Positions 19,569 to 28,738 of a stretch of DNA of 64,000 bases are shown here, in pieces. Numbering within the stretch: the first letter of the stretch is position 1; each line of letters starts with the position of its first letter. A program made the translations under genes and the position numbers. Location of the stretch: assembly GCA_015061955.1 (NCBI GenBank), contig SUVO01000001.1:66233-130232 (forward strand), read 5' to 3'. The notes below the pieces were generated by a model, which had not been told where the DNA came from, did not search any database, and saw only the letters and a list, made by a program, of their open reading frames with translations. The stretch is from Verrucomicrobiaceae bacterium (GTDB taxonomy: Bacteria > Verrucomicrobiota > Verrucomicrobiia > Opitutales > Intestinicryptomonadaceae).

Positions 19569-20405
19569 ATGAATTCAACATCGCATTATGTAGTAGAGTT
19601 CGATCCATTTTTAATCAGGTTTCCAGAAGGTTGGTTCCTTGATGGTATTAGATGGTACGGATTATCGTATATGGCTGGCTTTTTGGTAGCCTTGTGGTTG
19701 TTCAACTTGTATTCTGCAAAAGGCAAAAGTCCGTTGAGTAAAGACGACAACGCATCGTTGATATCATATCTATTGTTCGGTATAATTATTGGTGGTAGGT
19801 TAGGATATATGCTTTTTTATTCGTTCGATGCATTTTGTGCAAATCCAATTACTTTTTTTGAAGTCTGGAAAGGTGGAATGGCAAGTCATGGTGGCTTTAT
19901 TGGAACAATAATAGCTTTAGTGTTGTTTGCGAGAGCTCACAAATGTTCCTTTTTGCAGGTTTCTGATTTTGTTGTAGCATCGGCTGGTGTTGGCATTTTC
20001 TTAGGAAGATTAGCTAATTTTATAAATGGGGAATTGTGGGGGAAGATTAGCAATGTGTCGTGGGCTATGATTTTTCCACATTCTGCACCAGTTGGAACTG
20101 CTATTGCCGATATTCCACCACGCCATCCATCGCAGTTGTACGAGGCTGGAGCTGAGGGACTATTCTTGTTTATTTATATGCAATATCGCCTGTGGAAGTG
20201 CAATCTACCAAAGGGGCAAATTGCTGGAGAATTTTTAGTTATATACGGTGTTTTACGAATAGTTTGTGAAGTTTTCCGCGAACCCGATGTTGGTGTTAGT
20301 CTTATTTTAGGCTTGAGCAGAGGTTCGTTCTATTCTTTGTTTGCAATTGTAATTGGTATAGGCTTTATAATTTGGGCTCGTCTGAAAAACAAAGAATCTA
20401 AGTAA
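19569..20405 (+). CDS. lgt: Prolipoprotein diacylglyceryl transferase
   Basis: Lgt transfers diacylglycerol from phosphatidylglycerol to the lipobox cysteine of prolipoproteins at the inner membrane. The 278-residue protein has several transmembrane segments and the signature GRLANFINGELWG, plus MASHGGFIG and RHPSQLYEAGAEG. The window contains plausible clients: the TPR lipoprotein at 10010 and the lipobox proteins at 58713 and 60733. It stands alone on the plus strand and ends at a bidirectional terminator. Confidence 0.95.
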   Translation: MNSTSHYVVEFDPFLIRFPEGWFLDGIRWYGLSYMAGFLVALWLFNLYSAKGKSPLSKDDNASLISYLLFGIIIGGRLGYMLFYSFDAFCANPITFFEVWKGGMASHGGFIGTIIALVLFARAHKCSFLQVSDFVVASAGVGIFLGRLANFINGELWGKISNVSWAMIFPHSAPVGTAIADIPPRHPSQLYEAGAEGLFLFIYMQYRLWKCNLPKGQIAGEFLVIYGVLRIVCEVFREPDVGVSLILGLSRGSFYSLFAIVIGIGFIIWARLKNKESK

Positions 20406-20491
20406 TAATTGAATGAAAAGTCTTTAAAATTGGCAAACTATAGAAGAACTAATAACGAACTACTAAGATTTTCAAACCAATATAGATAAAC

Positions 20492-20526
20492 AAAAAGATG
20501 ACACCCTAATTGGTGTCATCTTTTGT
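20492..20526. terminator. Bidirectional terminator between lgt and the 536-residue gene
   Basis: A perfect stem (AAAAAGATGACACC with GGTGTCATCTTTTT) has a 6-base loop, with A and T runs on the two sides, so it can serve both convergent genes. The stem is nearly the same as those at 27343 and 58660. Confidence 0.85.
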
Positions 20527-20545
20527 TTTTATGAAGTTATATTTT

Positions 20546-22156
20546 TTATTCTTGAGGTTGTTCTTCAGCTTGTTGAACTTCTTCAACTTCCGCTTCAACT
20601 TCTGTTTGTTCTTGTTCTACAACAGGTTCATCATCTACAACTGGGGTAGGCTGAGCTACTGGTTCATCATTAGTTGGAACAACTGTAGCTTCTGCTGACT
20701 TATCTTTTGGTTTTGGCAAGTATGGGTTAGCTTGCAATGTAGTGTCGGAATACTCAACTACATAACCTTCAGAAATCAACCAACTCAATTCACTATATAT
20801 AGTGTTAAACTGAGCTTTTTGTTCGTCGGTCAATGTTTCTGGTAGAGCTGGAGCTGTTTGTTCTTGTTGTGCTTCTTCTGATATTTCTGTTTCAGTTGCA
20901 GTAGCAACAGGAGCTTCTATACCAAGAATCTTATATGGCGCTTCTGCCATTTTTATAGCTGGATTGAGCAACAAGAAATCAAATATCTTTTGTGGAACAT
21001 CCGATAATGTTTCACCTTCAAACAAGAACTTACGCTTAATTGTTGATACAAATGCAAAGCCTTTGCTACCACGTTTATAAACTGCAAAACCAAATCTGCG
21101 TAATTTTCCACGCATATTATTTGCTGTGTTTATAGGGAAGCGTTTTTCTTTGCGTATTGTTTCTTCAATATTTCTGCGAATTCTACCAAATGGCATTAAT
21201 TCAATGCTACTTGCACTCATGCGAACCTGTTCGTAAACTTTCACAAGCTCATCGCCTTTTTGTTGCAAGATATATGTTTTAGCAGCATCAGATGTTTCAA
21301 AAATAACTTCTTCACCTTCAGGAGCATTCTTGAGCTTGAAAATTGTTCGAGTTTTCATTTGTTCAAGCCATGCATTTACATACTCGTCTCCCTTGACCGA
21401 TTCAATCGATTCTTGGAATTCACTGAAAGGCATTTTAGGATATTTGCTCTTGTGATACTCTCTTACGTATTCATTGTACTTATGCCAATTTGGTGCTCCG
21501 AGCAAATCTCCTGATAATGAACAACGATTTATAACTACAAATGAACCTTTTGGTGGTTCGGCTTCAATTTGTTCTGTAGCGAACATATCGTTAAAGTAAT
21601 AATCTAACGATGCATTTTTTGCTGACTGTTCATCTTCAAATGGAATATTGAGAGGTTGGGCGCAGAAAAGTGGCTTTACTATATTATCTGAATCTGGCAA
21701 ATTTTTAGCCAACACAACCATACGTTCACGTTTTTCCAAAATTAATTGGGCAATGTCGAAAAGTTGATACGTACGTTTCGATGCTTTTATAATTTCAGCA
21801 AGCTTATTAAACGGAGCATCTTCTGGGAATATTTGTACGTCCATTGTAAAGTTAAATGGAGCAAAGTGCTTTTTCTTATCAGATCCCTTTGTAAACTTTT
21901 TGAACGATTTTTTCTTGAATGAAGGTTTTTGATCCGAAGAATCTCGGTTGTCGCGACGTTGACGTTTTTTGTCGGCAAAATCTTTTCCTTGTGGCTTTTT
22001 ACCAAAAGGCTTACGCGACGATTTTGATTTGAAGTCTCTCGACTGTGATGCTTCAAACTTAGAGCTTGGAGTCCATGCTGTAGCAAATTCAAGATTTGCC
22101 AATTCGCTCAAATCAACTAATGTTTCATTCTGTTTGTTTTTGTTGTCTTCAGACAT
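20546..22156 (-). CDS. Unrecognised basic protein with disordered ends
   Basis: I do not recognise this 536-residue protein. Residues about 35-100 are extremely rich in Lys, Arg, Ser and Phe, as in RNA- or DNA-binding tails. The central part (about 100-410) looks folded, with patterns such as INRCSLSGDLLGAPNWHKYN, MPFGRIRRNIEETIRKEKRF, and KLRRFGFAVYKRGSKGFAF. The last ~130 residues are Glu/Gln/Pro/Thr-rich, interrupted by a short helix-forming part (LTDEQKAQFNTIYSELSWLI). No signal peptide is present, so it is cytoplasmic. A role with RNA or ribosomes would fit the composition, but this is inference. It is monocistronic with its own terminator. Confidence 0.75.
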   Translation of the reverse strand: MSEDNKNKQNETLVDLSELANLEFATAWTPSSKFEASQSRDFKSKSSRKPFGKKPQGKDFADKKRQRRDNRDSSDQKPSFKKKSFKKFTKGSDKKKHFAPFNFTMDVQIFPEDAPFNKLAEIIKASKRTYQLFDIAQLILEKRERMVVLAKNLPDSDNIVKPLFCAQPLNIPFEDEQSAKNASLDYYFNDMFATEQIEAEPPKGSFVVINRCSLSGDLLGAPNWHKYNEYVREYHKSKYPKMPFSEFQESIESVKGDEYVNAWLEQMKTRTIFKLKNAPEGEEVIFETSDAAKTYILQQKGDELVKVYEQVRMSASSIELMPFGRIRRNIEETIRKEKRFPINTANNMRGKLRRFGFAVYKRGSKGFAFVSTIKRKFLFEGETLSDVPQKIFDFLLLNPAIKMAEAPYKILGIEAPVATATETEISEEAQQEQTAPALPETLTDEQKAQFNTIYSELSWLISEGYVVEYSDTTLQANPYLPKPKDKSAEATVVPTNDEPVAQPTPVVDDEPVVEQEQTEVEAEVEEVQQAEEQPQE

Positions 22157-22320
22157 TTCCGTTATTTTTTATTGTTAGTTAAAAAGCAAGACATTTTTGG
22201 TCGCGCTCGGCACGCGGATGTCGTACTGTGATTTTACGATTAACTATTAAAAGGATTTTTTGAGTGAAAGCAAATTATTTTTTTTTACTTTCGACCGAAA
22301 TATTTATTGTAAAAAAAAGC

Positions 22321-22348
22321 TTGATTTTTGTAAAAGTTAGCAAATAAT
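22321..22348 (+). promoter_or_regulatory. Promoter of the 233-residue secreted protein gene
   Basis: TTGATT (22321-22326) and AATAAT (22343-22348) are spaced by 16 bases, with an eight-A tract and GC just upstream. The rest of the 22157-22417 gap holds only the divergent start region of the 536-residue gene and no other gene. Confidence 0.5.
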
Positions 22349-22417
22349 CTTAAAACATAAAAAAGAAATACCCATTTCCTATAAACAAATTTTATAAACA
22401 ATACAAAAGGTCTAAAT

Positions 22418-23119
22418 ATGAAAAACATTCTAAAATATGCTTTAATTCTCGCAGCAGCGTCTTTAGCTGGTGCTGTATATGCTCAAGATGCACAAACTGC
22501 AAAGGCAAAAGCTGATAGTGGTTTGGCAGTTTCTACCGCTATTAAGGATGGCGTAATTACTATTCATGTAGAAGGTCAGTGCAAATCTAAGATGGTTTCA
22601 GCTAAGGATGAGCTCGAAATTCTTTTGAAACAAGCATTGGAAGCAGTTGGTGCAAAAACGCATTTGGCTCGTGCAGTAGAATCGGCTTTTGCTGCGATCA
22701 AGAGTCATTTGGCTGATCCTAACGAACCAGCATTTGGCCCAATCAAGATGCATCTCGTTGTAAAACCAAACGACGATACTGCTGAAATTATCACAGATGG
22801 TGATATATTGCTCGCTCGTGAACAATATGTAGCTAATATGAAGTCGACATTCAATGACGATAATACAGTAACAACTACTGGTAATGTTAAGAAGATTTCT
22901 TCGAATGGTGGTCAAGAAACATTGGGTACAATTGTTGACATTGACGCTAATGGAAATATCACAACACGTGGTGGTGCAGTAGAATCAACTGATAAGACAG
23001 TAGCCGCGAAACAGTCGGACAGTGTTGTAAACCCAAATACTGTTGAAAACCCAGTAGCTCAAGAAAACGCAGGTACAATTATTCCTGATAACACAATTGT
23101 TACATCGTCTACAAAATAA
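22418..23119 (+). CDS. Small secreted protein of unknown function
   Basis: A clear signal peptide (KNILKYALILAAASLAGAVYA, ending at AQDA, split about residue 22) is followed by about 210 residues with no family I recognise. Residues 40-130 look like a compact alpha/beta domain (VITIHVEGQCK, a helical EILLKQALEAVG, then GPIKMHLVVKPNDD). After residue ~145 the chain is low in hydrophobics and rich in Asn, Thr, Val and Gly, probably disordered. A weak Shine-Dalgarno (AAAGG) lies 8 bases before the ATG. The gene is alone between its own promoter and a strong terminator. Confidence 0.75.
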   Translation: MKNILKYALILAAASLAGAVYAQDAQTAKAKADSGLAVSTAIKDGVITIHVEGQCKSKMVSAKDELEILLKQALEAVGAKTHLARAVESAFAAIKSHLADPNEPAFGPIKMHLVVKPNDDTAEIITDGDILLAREQYVANMKSTFNDDNTVTTTGNVKKISSNGGQETLGTIVDIDANGNITTRGGAVESTDKTVAAKQSDSVVNPNTVENPVAQENAGTIIPDNTIVTSSTK

Positions 23120-23137
23120 TTTTGTGAATTGCGTTTT

Positions 23138-23170
23138 AAAAAAAAGGTTCTCTGTTGAGAACCTTTTTTT
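23138..23170 (+). terminator. Rho-independent terminator
   Basis: The stem AAAAAAAGGTTCTC / GAGAACCTTTTTTT has a 4-base TGTT loop and a T-run, just after the stop of the 233-residue gene. Confidence 0.88.
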
Positions 23171-23237
23171 GTGCTTATATAAAAAGTAATATGTTTTTTA
23201 TTGATAAGTTTGTTAAAAAAAGTAGAGTTCTTAAGTG

Positions 23238-25124
23238 ATGAATGTATTAAAAACATTAAGGGCGAAACTTTTTTATGTAATGATTATTTCTGCAACAATT
23301 GCAGTGTTGCCATGTTGGAAGGTGCAATCGCACTTTTCTGAAAGAATAAAAAAGAGTTCTATGCAACAAAAGGCAGTTGAATTGTTGAATGCAGTTGCAA
23401 TTTTTTCTAATAACATATACGCAAAACGCAACAAACTTGCATCTTATGATAAGGCAAGCTTATCAGAGGCTTCTGATTTTTTATCGGATTATTACGAAGT
23501 TCATGCTTCGAGCAATTTGAAAATAAAAACGTTGTTTTCAAAGAATGCGTTAAATTCGTTTCAAAATAAAAAAATAAATGAAAGCGTAGTGGCAGAAATG
23601 GCATCGGTTATAACCGATAGAGCATCGTTGTTTTCTGATTCTAGAATAGGGATTAGAATACTTATGGAAGTTTCTGGTTCTACTATGCCATCTATTATGT
23701 CTGATGTTATGGCGTTTTCTAAGGTAGCAAAGAAAAATATAACCGATAGTAAAACTCTTAGTAATAGTGCTATTTCTTTATTTTCGCGTTTTTCTAATCA
23801 AACACGTTCAATGGTTTTCCGTTTAGGTAATACATCAAATTCTACCGATTTTAAAGTTGCACCAGAGATATTTGAAAAAACCAACAGGTTAAATTCAAGT
23901 TTAACGCGTATTGATAGGATAATTGTTCAATTCCAACAAGGAACAGCAACTAAAGAGCAATTATTTGAAAGTGTGGATTCTTTCGAGAGTATATTGTTCG
24001 ATATTTGGAGTTCAGCAAACAAGAATTTATTGTCGATGTTGAGTGTAAAATCTGAAGTTATAAAAGAAGAAATGTTTTACTTTTGGGGCTTTCTTTCTGG
24101 GATTATAATTTTAGTTGTGATTAGTTGTTTTTTGATATCGCGTTCGATAGTTGTTGGTATTTTTAGAATATCTAAAATATTAAAATTGGCATCGAATGGC
24201 AATATTGGTGGGGCGCGCGAAGCTTACGAAGAAACTGTTTCGAAAAATACCGAATATAATGAATTAAATGAAAATGTGTTGGCTCTTATTAATTACATGT
24301 CGGAATTAATAGAAATTTCAAAGAATATAGCAAATATTTCAAATAGGGTAAATTTAATGCTCAATGGTATAAATGCCACAAAAACTCCATTGCTTGTTTC
24401 AATAAAAGATTCCTTTTCTGAGGCTAATAAACAAATACGTTCTGATTACGAGTTGGTACAACAAGAAGCTTTGAAATTAGGTGAATGTGCTTCTATGATT
24501 ACAGAAATTGAACGTAATCTAAAAAGTGCCAGAAAAATTGGTGCTGTAATTAGAGAAAATGTAGTTTCGGTATTCAGTTTTTCGGGGGCAATTTTTAATA
24601 GACTTTCAGAGTGTAAAAGTATGCTTGATAAAATATCATCTACTACCGATACTTTGCGAGACTCTGCTGAAAAAATAAATTTATTGGGCTTGAATTTATC
24701 GATAATTGCTCAAAAAATGGGGGGGAATTCGGCTGGTGCTGATACTTTGGCATCGCAGATACGATTGGTGTCGCGTCAGATTGCAGTTGCAACAGTTGAT
24801 ATAGATACAGTTGCTACAACATTATCTAAATTTATTAGTGAATCGCAAAGCGATAACGCCAAGATTGGCGAAATTTCTGAGGCATCTAAAAATGCAACCG
24901 GACAAATAGATTCGCTTTCGGGCAATTCGTGGAACGACATATCAAATGTAAGTAGTCAGATGTTAGCAGTTGCTACATCGTTGCGAAGTAATGTGTCTTC
25001 GTCGTTCGATTCCGATGGTACAATGCAAGACATTGACGATATAAAAGATTCTATAAAAGATATGGCTTCTATCGTTAAAAAAGCTGGTGAGAATGTAGAA
25101 GCTTTGCGAGGTCGTATAAAGTAG
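23238..25124 (+). CDS. Degenerate methyl-accepting chemotaxis-like membrane protein
   Basis: This 628-residue protein has chemoreceptor architecture: a first membrane helix (about residues 8-27), a helical extracytoplasmic region of ~250 residues, a second membrane helix (about 280-302, FLSGIIILVVISCFLI), a HAMP-like junction, and a long helical cytoplasmic part. Near residues 475-520 the sequence AEKINLLGLNLSIIAQKMGG lines up with the MCP hairpin tip, normally NLLALNAAIEAARAGE. The Glu and Arg residues needed for CheA/CheW contact are gone. No che genes are in the window. It may be a non-chemotactic sensor. A GTG codon directly before the ATG is an alternative start. Confidence 0.65.
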   Translation: MNVLKTLRAKLFYVMIISATIAVLPCWKVQSHFSERIKKSSMQQKAVELLNAVAIFSNNIYAKRNKLASYDKASLSEASDFLSDYYEVHASSNLKIKTLFSKNALNSFQNKKINESVVAEMASVITDRASLFSDSRIGIRILMEVSGSTMPSIMSDVMAFSKVAKKNITDSKTLSNSAISLFSRFSNQTRSMVFRLGNTSNSTDFKVAPEIFEKTNRLNSSLTRIDRIIVQFQQGTATKEQLFESVDSFESILFDIWSSANKNLLSMLSVKSEVIKEEMFYFWGFLSGIIILVVISCFLISRSIVVGIFRISKILKLASNGNIGGAREAYEETVSKNTEYNELNENVLALINYMSELIEISKNIANISNRVNLMLNGINATKTPLLVSIKDSFSEANKQIRSDYELVQQEALKLGECASMITEIERNLKSARKIGAVIRENVVSVFSFSGAIFNRLSECKSMLDKISSTTDTLRDSAEKINLLGLNLSIIAQKMGGNSAGADTLASQIRLVSRQIAVATVDIDTVATTLSKFISESQSDNAKIGEISEASKNATGQIDSLSGNSWNDISNVSSQMLAVATSLRSNVSSSFDSDGTMQDIDDIKDSIKDMASIVKKAGENVEALRGRIK

Positions 25125-25156
25125 TATTAATATAAAAATAAAGAAAGGATATCTAT

Positions 25157-27313
25157 ATGAAGAAATTGTTAATGTGGGGAATATTTGCCACGAGTATTGT
25201 ATTGGCACAAGAAAAAGAATTGGTGTTTTTTGAGGATTTTGAAAATCCAGAGATGCCGTCTATTGTAGAATACGCAACTGTTGATACAAGTGGTAAGCAT
25301 ACAACAACTAGTGCAATTACTGGTAGTGGGTCGCTCGAAGTAAACACGTTAGGGAAGTTGGGTTATCCAATGACGTTGAGTTTAGATGCAAAAAAAATCT
25401 TGGGTGAAAAATATTCATCGTGCATTGCGTATGTAAGTTTCAAATATAAAGTTTTGGGTGTTGATAAAAATAGAGAACCTCGCAACTACTTCTTGTGCGA
25501 AGATTCTAAGCGTCGTATATGTACTGAGGTTTTTGGAGGCAAAGTTGGTGAAACTGGCACCGTAAAATTAGAGGTACGTTTAATTTCTAAAAATAGATAT
25601 AACTTTTCAATGACTTCGTTAGATGGCATTCATATAGCTATTGACGATTTCAAAGTTGAGCGTTGTCCATCGCCAAAAGAAAGTGAATGGATGTACGAAG
25701 ATAATTTGTTCATTGGTATGAAGTTTTTGCCAACTCACCCAAACTTTTTGACTTCAACAGCTCCAGAAAATAAGCTTACTAAAGAGCAATTCTTCCCATT
25801 TGTAGATAAATTTGGGCAATATAAACATCGCGATTGGGCTACAAAAGTAAAGTCGGAAGCCGATTTTGCTGTTCGCATAAAAGAAGAAGAAGCGTTCAAT
25901 GCGTCTTTGCCAAAGATAGAAAATCGCGATAATTATTTTGGGTTAATAAATTCCAAATATAAATTTAAAGCTACTGGACATTTTTATACTAAAAAAGTAG
26001 ATGGTAGATGGTGGTTGATAACTCCAGAAGGAAATTTGTTTTGGTCACATGGTATTGATACGGTAGGTATTGCTTCCGATACTCCCACTACAAAACGTGA
26101 ACACTATTTTGAAGATATTTCCGATAAGAATTTTACTCATTCTTACTTTGGAGGCAAACATTCGTATGCAAAAGGTAAGATGTATAATTATGATTTCGGT
26201 AATAGAAATTTAACACTTAAGTATGGCAAAAACCATCGTGATAGATACGCAAAGGTAATTGGTAAAAGATTTTCGGCATGGGGCATAAATACAAGTGGAG
26301 CATGGTGTTCGTATGCTGTTATGACTCATAGCAAAGTTCCGTACACATTTTTAGGTAATTCAGGTGGTGCAACTAATTTCAAAGGCACATCGCAACTCGT
26401 TGAATATTGGCAACCAATGAAAGATTATTTCGAGCCAGATTTTGAAAAAGTAACGCATCAAAACATGGCAAAAAATGCAAATTTGTTGCGTTCGCCATAT
26501 TGCATAGGTGCGTTTATCGATAACGAATTGCCATGGCAACCTAAAGATTATTCAACTGCTATGCGAATTTTAACTTGTCCTAAAACTCAGAAATCTAAGC
26601 AGGTATTTATGCTTATGCTCAAAGATAAATATGTTGAAATTGAAGCTTTAAATACTGCATGGAAATCTAATTATAAAAATTGGGATTCATTCTTAAATAC
26701 AGTAAATTTTGTTCCAAAAACAGAGCAAGGCAAAGCCGATATGCTCGCATTTGAAATTAAATTTTACGAACGCTACTTTAGTGTGTGTCGTTCGGCACTA
26801 AAGGCAGTAGCACCCGATACTCTCTACATAGGTTGCCGATTTGCATGGGGAAATCAAACCGTTGCAAAGGTAGCAAGTAGATATTGTGATGTAGTAAGCT
26901 ACAACTTGTATCGTGATAATGTTGTAGGTTTTTCTTTGCCAAAAGGCGCAGCAGATAAACCTGTAATTGTTGGTGAGTTCCACTTCGGCAATCAAGATGG
27001 TGGTATTTTTGGTGGAGGGTTGCGTCCACGCAAGACTATGAAAGATAGAGTCGACTCGTACGAATCATACGTCATTAGTGCATTGGAAAATCCAACAATA
27101 GTTGGTGCTCACTGGTTTAGATGGTTCGATCAAATAACAACAGGCCGTTGTGGCGATGGTGAAAACTATTCTGTTGGTATGGTTGATATTTGCGATACTC
27201 CAGTGTATCCAATGATTAAAAAAGCGCACGAACTTTCTACAAATATGTACGATGTTCGTCAAAAAGCATCTACTAAAAAACGTAAAGAAACTGCAAAAAC
27301 AGTAACATACTAA
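25157..27313 (+). CDS. Secreted agarase-like glycoside hydrolase (clan GH-A)
   Basis: This 718-residue protein has a short signal peptide (MWGIFATSIVLAQ), an N-terminal beta-sandwich-like region (residues ~22-170), then a catalytic barrel. The junction (GRWWLITPEGNLFWSHGIDTVG) is typical of beta-agarase-like and related enzymes. The GH-A acid/base is predicted as Glu457 in FIDNELPW, and the nucleophile as Glu607 in VIVGEFHFG. It probably cleaves a beta-linked galactan or similar polysaccharide outside the cytoplasm; the family number (GH50 or a relative) is uncertain. A good Shine-Dalgarno (AAAGGA) lies 8 bases before the start, unusual for this window. A strong terminator follows. Confidence 0.75.
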   Translation: MKKLLMWGIFATSIVLAQEKELVFFEDFENPEMPSIVEYATVDTSGKHTTTSAITGSGSLEVNTLGKLGYPMTLSLDAKKILGEKYSSCIAYVSFKYKVLGVDKNREPRNYFLCEDSKRRICTEVFGGKVGETGTVKLEVRLISKNRYNFSMTSLDGIHIAIDDFKVERCPSPKESEWMYEDNLFIGMKFLPTHPNFLTSTAPENKLTKEQFFPFVDKFGQYKHRDWATKVKSEADFAVRIKEEEAFNASLPKIENRDNYFGLINSKYKFKATGHFYTKKVDGRWWLITPEGNLFWSHGIDTVGIASDTPTTKREHYFEDISDKNFTHSYFGGKHSYAKGKMYNYDFGNRNLTLKYGKNHRDRYAKVIGKRFSAWGINTSGAWCSYAVMTHSKVPYTFLGNSGGATNFKGTSQLVEYWQPMKDYFEPDFEKVTHQNMAKNANLLRSPYCIGAFIDNELPWQPKDYSTAMRILTCPKTQKSKQVFMLMLKDKYVEIEALNTAWKSNYKNWDSFLNTVNFVPKTEQGKADMLAFEIKFYERYFSVCRSALKAVAPDTLYIGCRFAWGNQTVAKVASRYCDVVSYNLYRDNVVGFSLPKGAADKPVIVGEFHFGNQDGGIFGGGLRPRKTMKDRVDSYESYVISALENPTIVGAHWFRWFDQITTGRCGDGENYSVGMVDICDTPVYPMIKKAHELSTNMYDVRQKASTKKRKETAKTVTY

Positions 27314-27342
27314 TAAGTAGAATTACATTTTCATATAAATAA

Positions 27343-27374
27343 AAAATATGACACCAATTATGGTGTCATATTTT
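27343..27374. terminator. Bidirectional terminator
   Basis: The stem AAAATATGACACC / GGTGTCATATTTT with a 6-base loop lies between the agarase-like gene and the convergent glcF-type gene. The ATGACACC core is shared with the terminator at 20492. Confidence 0.82.
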
Positions 27375-27429
27375 GTCTAATACGCTTTTTTTTTGATTGG
27401 GAATTAGGAGGATTGTTTGCAACATTACT

Positions 27430-28725
27430 TTAGTTGTTTGGTAATGTTTCTGCGTATATTTCGGCAACATGCTTTACTGAAATACTGTTGCCTGCCAATG
27501 CCAATGAATTAGATACTTGCATCATACATGCCGGACACCCCATTGCTACAACTTCAGCATTACTATTTTGTATGTTTTGTTGTTTCTTGTTTCCAATTTT
27601 CTTCGACAAATCATAGTGCGTAAGTGTAAAACTGCCACCACAACCACAACAACGATCGGCATCTTTCATTTCAACAAGTTCATAGTTGCCATTTGCATTT
27701 AATAAGGCTCGTGGTTCTTTCCAGATACCGAGCGATTTTTTCAAGTGGCAAGAATCGTGATATGTTATTTTTGTTTTTTTAGAAGATTGCGTATGTGGTG
27801 TTAAATCAACCTTCAAAATGTTTACGAGAAAATCGTTTATATCAATGGCTTTTTCTGAAATTTTTGCTACATCGTTTTTGCAATCCATTTCGGCTGAGTG
27901 TTCGCGCCAGAAATCTTTGATAGTTTCGGTACACGATGCACATGCTGTAACTATGTAATCGAAATTTTTATTTTTTAAAATTTCTACATTTTGTTTAAGC
28001 ATTGTTTTAAAGCTTTTTACATCACCCGATGCTAATGCTGGAATACCACAACACGACATATTTGTTGGAATTTCAACACCTACACCATGATGCTTGAAAA
28101 TCTTTAAGCATGCCTCGGTTGTCGATACATAAACTTTATCGCCCATACACCCAGGGAAAAACAATACAGTTGGTTTTGAGTCTTTTGCTTTTATGTTTAT
28201 TACTCCATACTTTTGTGTGAAGGTTTTTGAGGGCATTGCTGGTATATGGCGTTCACCCATTGCCAATTTTATCAGAGGCGAACAAACTGTATTTTGTGCG
28301 TTTTTATCAGAACTCATTACCAACTTTGAAAGTGGGGTAAATAGCATTAAAAATGAGAATAATTTGGGGCGACACAATAATTGTTGAAAAATTATTTTCT
28401 TTATTGGATTTAGACCTAAATATTCTGTACATAATGCACGAGCCTCCATAAAAATTTCTAATATGGATACTCCCGAAGGACATGCACTTTGGCACGAACC
28501 ACACAATAAACACCGTTCTAAGCGATTGCGAACTCCTTGTGCATCGGTTAGTATTTTTTGCGATAGATTAGCTAACAGTGCCAACTTACCACGTGTAACA
28601 TCGCCTTCGGCAAGTGATTCTGCAAATACAGGACATACCGATTGACATGTTCCACAACGCATACACTTGACTATTTTGTCGTCTAATTTTTTGAGTGCGT
28701 GTGCTAATTTTAATACGTTCGACAT
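27430..28725 (-). CDS. glcF: Glycolate/lactate oxidase iron-sulfur subunit
   Basis: The 431-residue protein has two 4Fe-4S motifs near the N-terminus (CMRCGTCQSVCP and CLLCGSCQSACP) and two CCG cysteine-rich domains (MSCCGIP and RCCGCGGSF), the layout of GlcF and related electron-transfer subunits. It lies 13 bases downstream of the FAD subunit gene and should pass electrons from 2-hydroxyacid oxidation toward the respiratory chain. A GlcE subunit is not seen, so the pair may act as a two-subunit 2-hydroxyacid (glycolate or D-lactate) dehydrogenase. Confidence 0.88.
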   Translation of the reverse strand: MSNVLKLAHALKKLDDKIVKCMRCGTCQSVCPVFAESLAEGDVTRGKLALLANLSQKILTDAQGVRNRLERCLLCGSCQSACPSGVSILEIFMEARALCTEYLGLNPIKKIIFQQLLCRPKLFSFLMLFTPLSKLVMSSDKNAQNTVCSPLIKLAMGERHIPAMPSKTFTQKYGVINIKAKDSKPTVLFFPGCMGDKVYVSTTEACLKIFKHHGVGVEIPTNMSCCGIPALASGDVKSFKTMLKQNVEILKNKNFDYIVTACASCTETIKDFWREHSAEMDCKNDVAKISEKAIDINDFLVNILKVDLTPHTQSSKKTKITYHDSCHLKKSLGIWKEPRALLNANGNYELVEMKDADRCCGCGGSFTLTHYDLSKKIGNKKQQNIQNSNAEVVAMGCPACMMQVSNSLALAGNSISVKHVAEIYAETLPNN

Positions 28726-28738
28726 TTATGCCACTCCT

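Noticed and set aside
22196-22250. GC-richer patch upstream of the 536-residue gene that reads like a short basic peptide on minus (a His-Pro-Arg-Ala motif)
   Set aside because: No start codon before an in-frame stop and no ribosome site; the resemblance to the end of a Xer recombinase is too short to trust.
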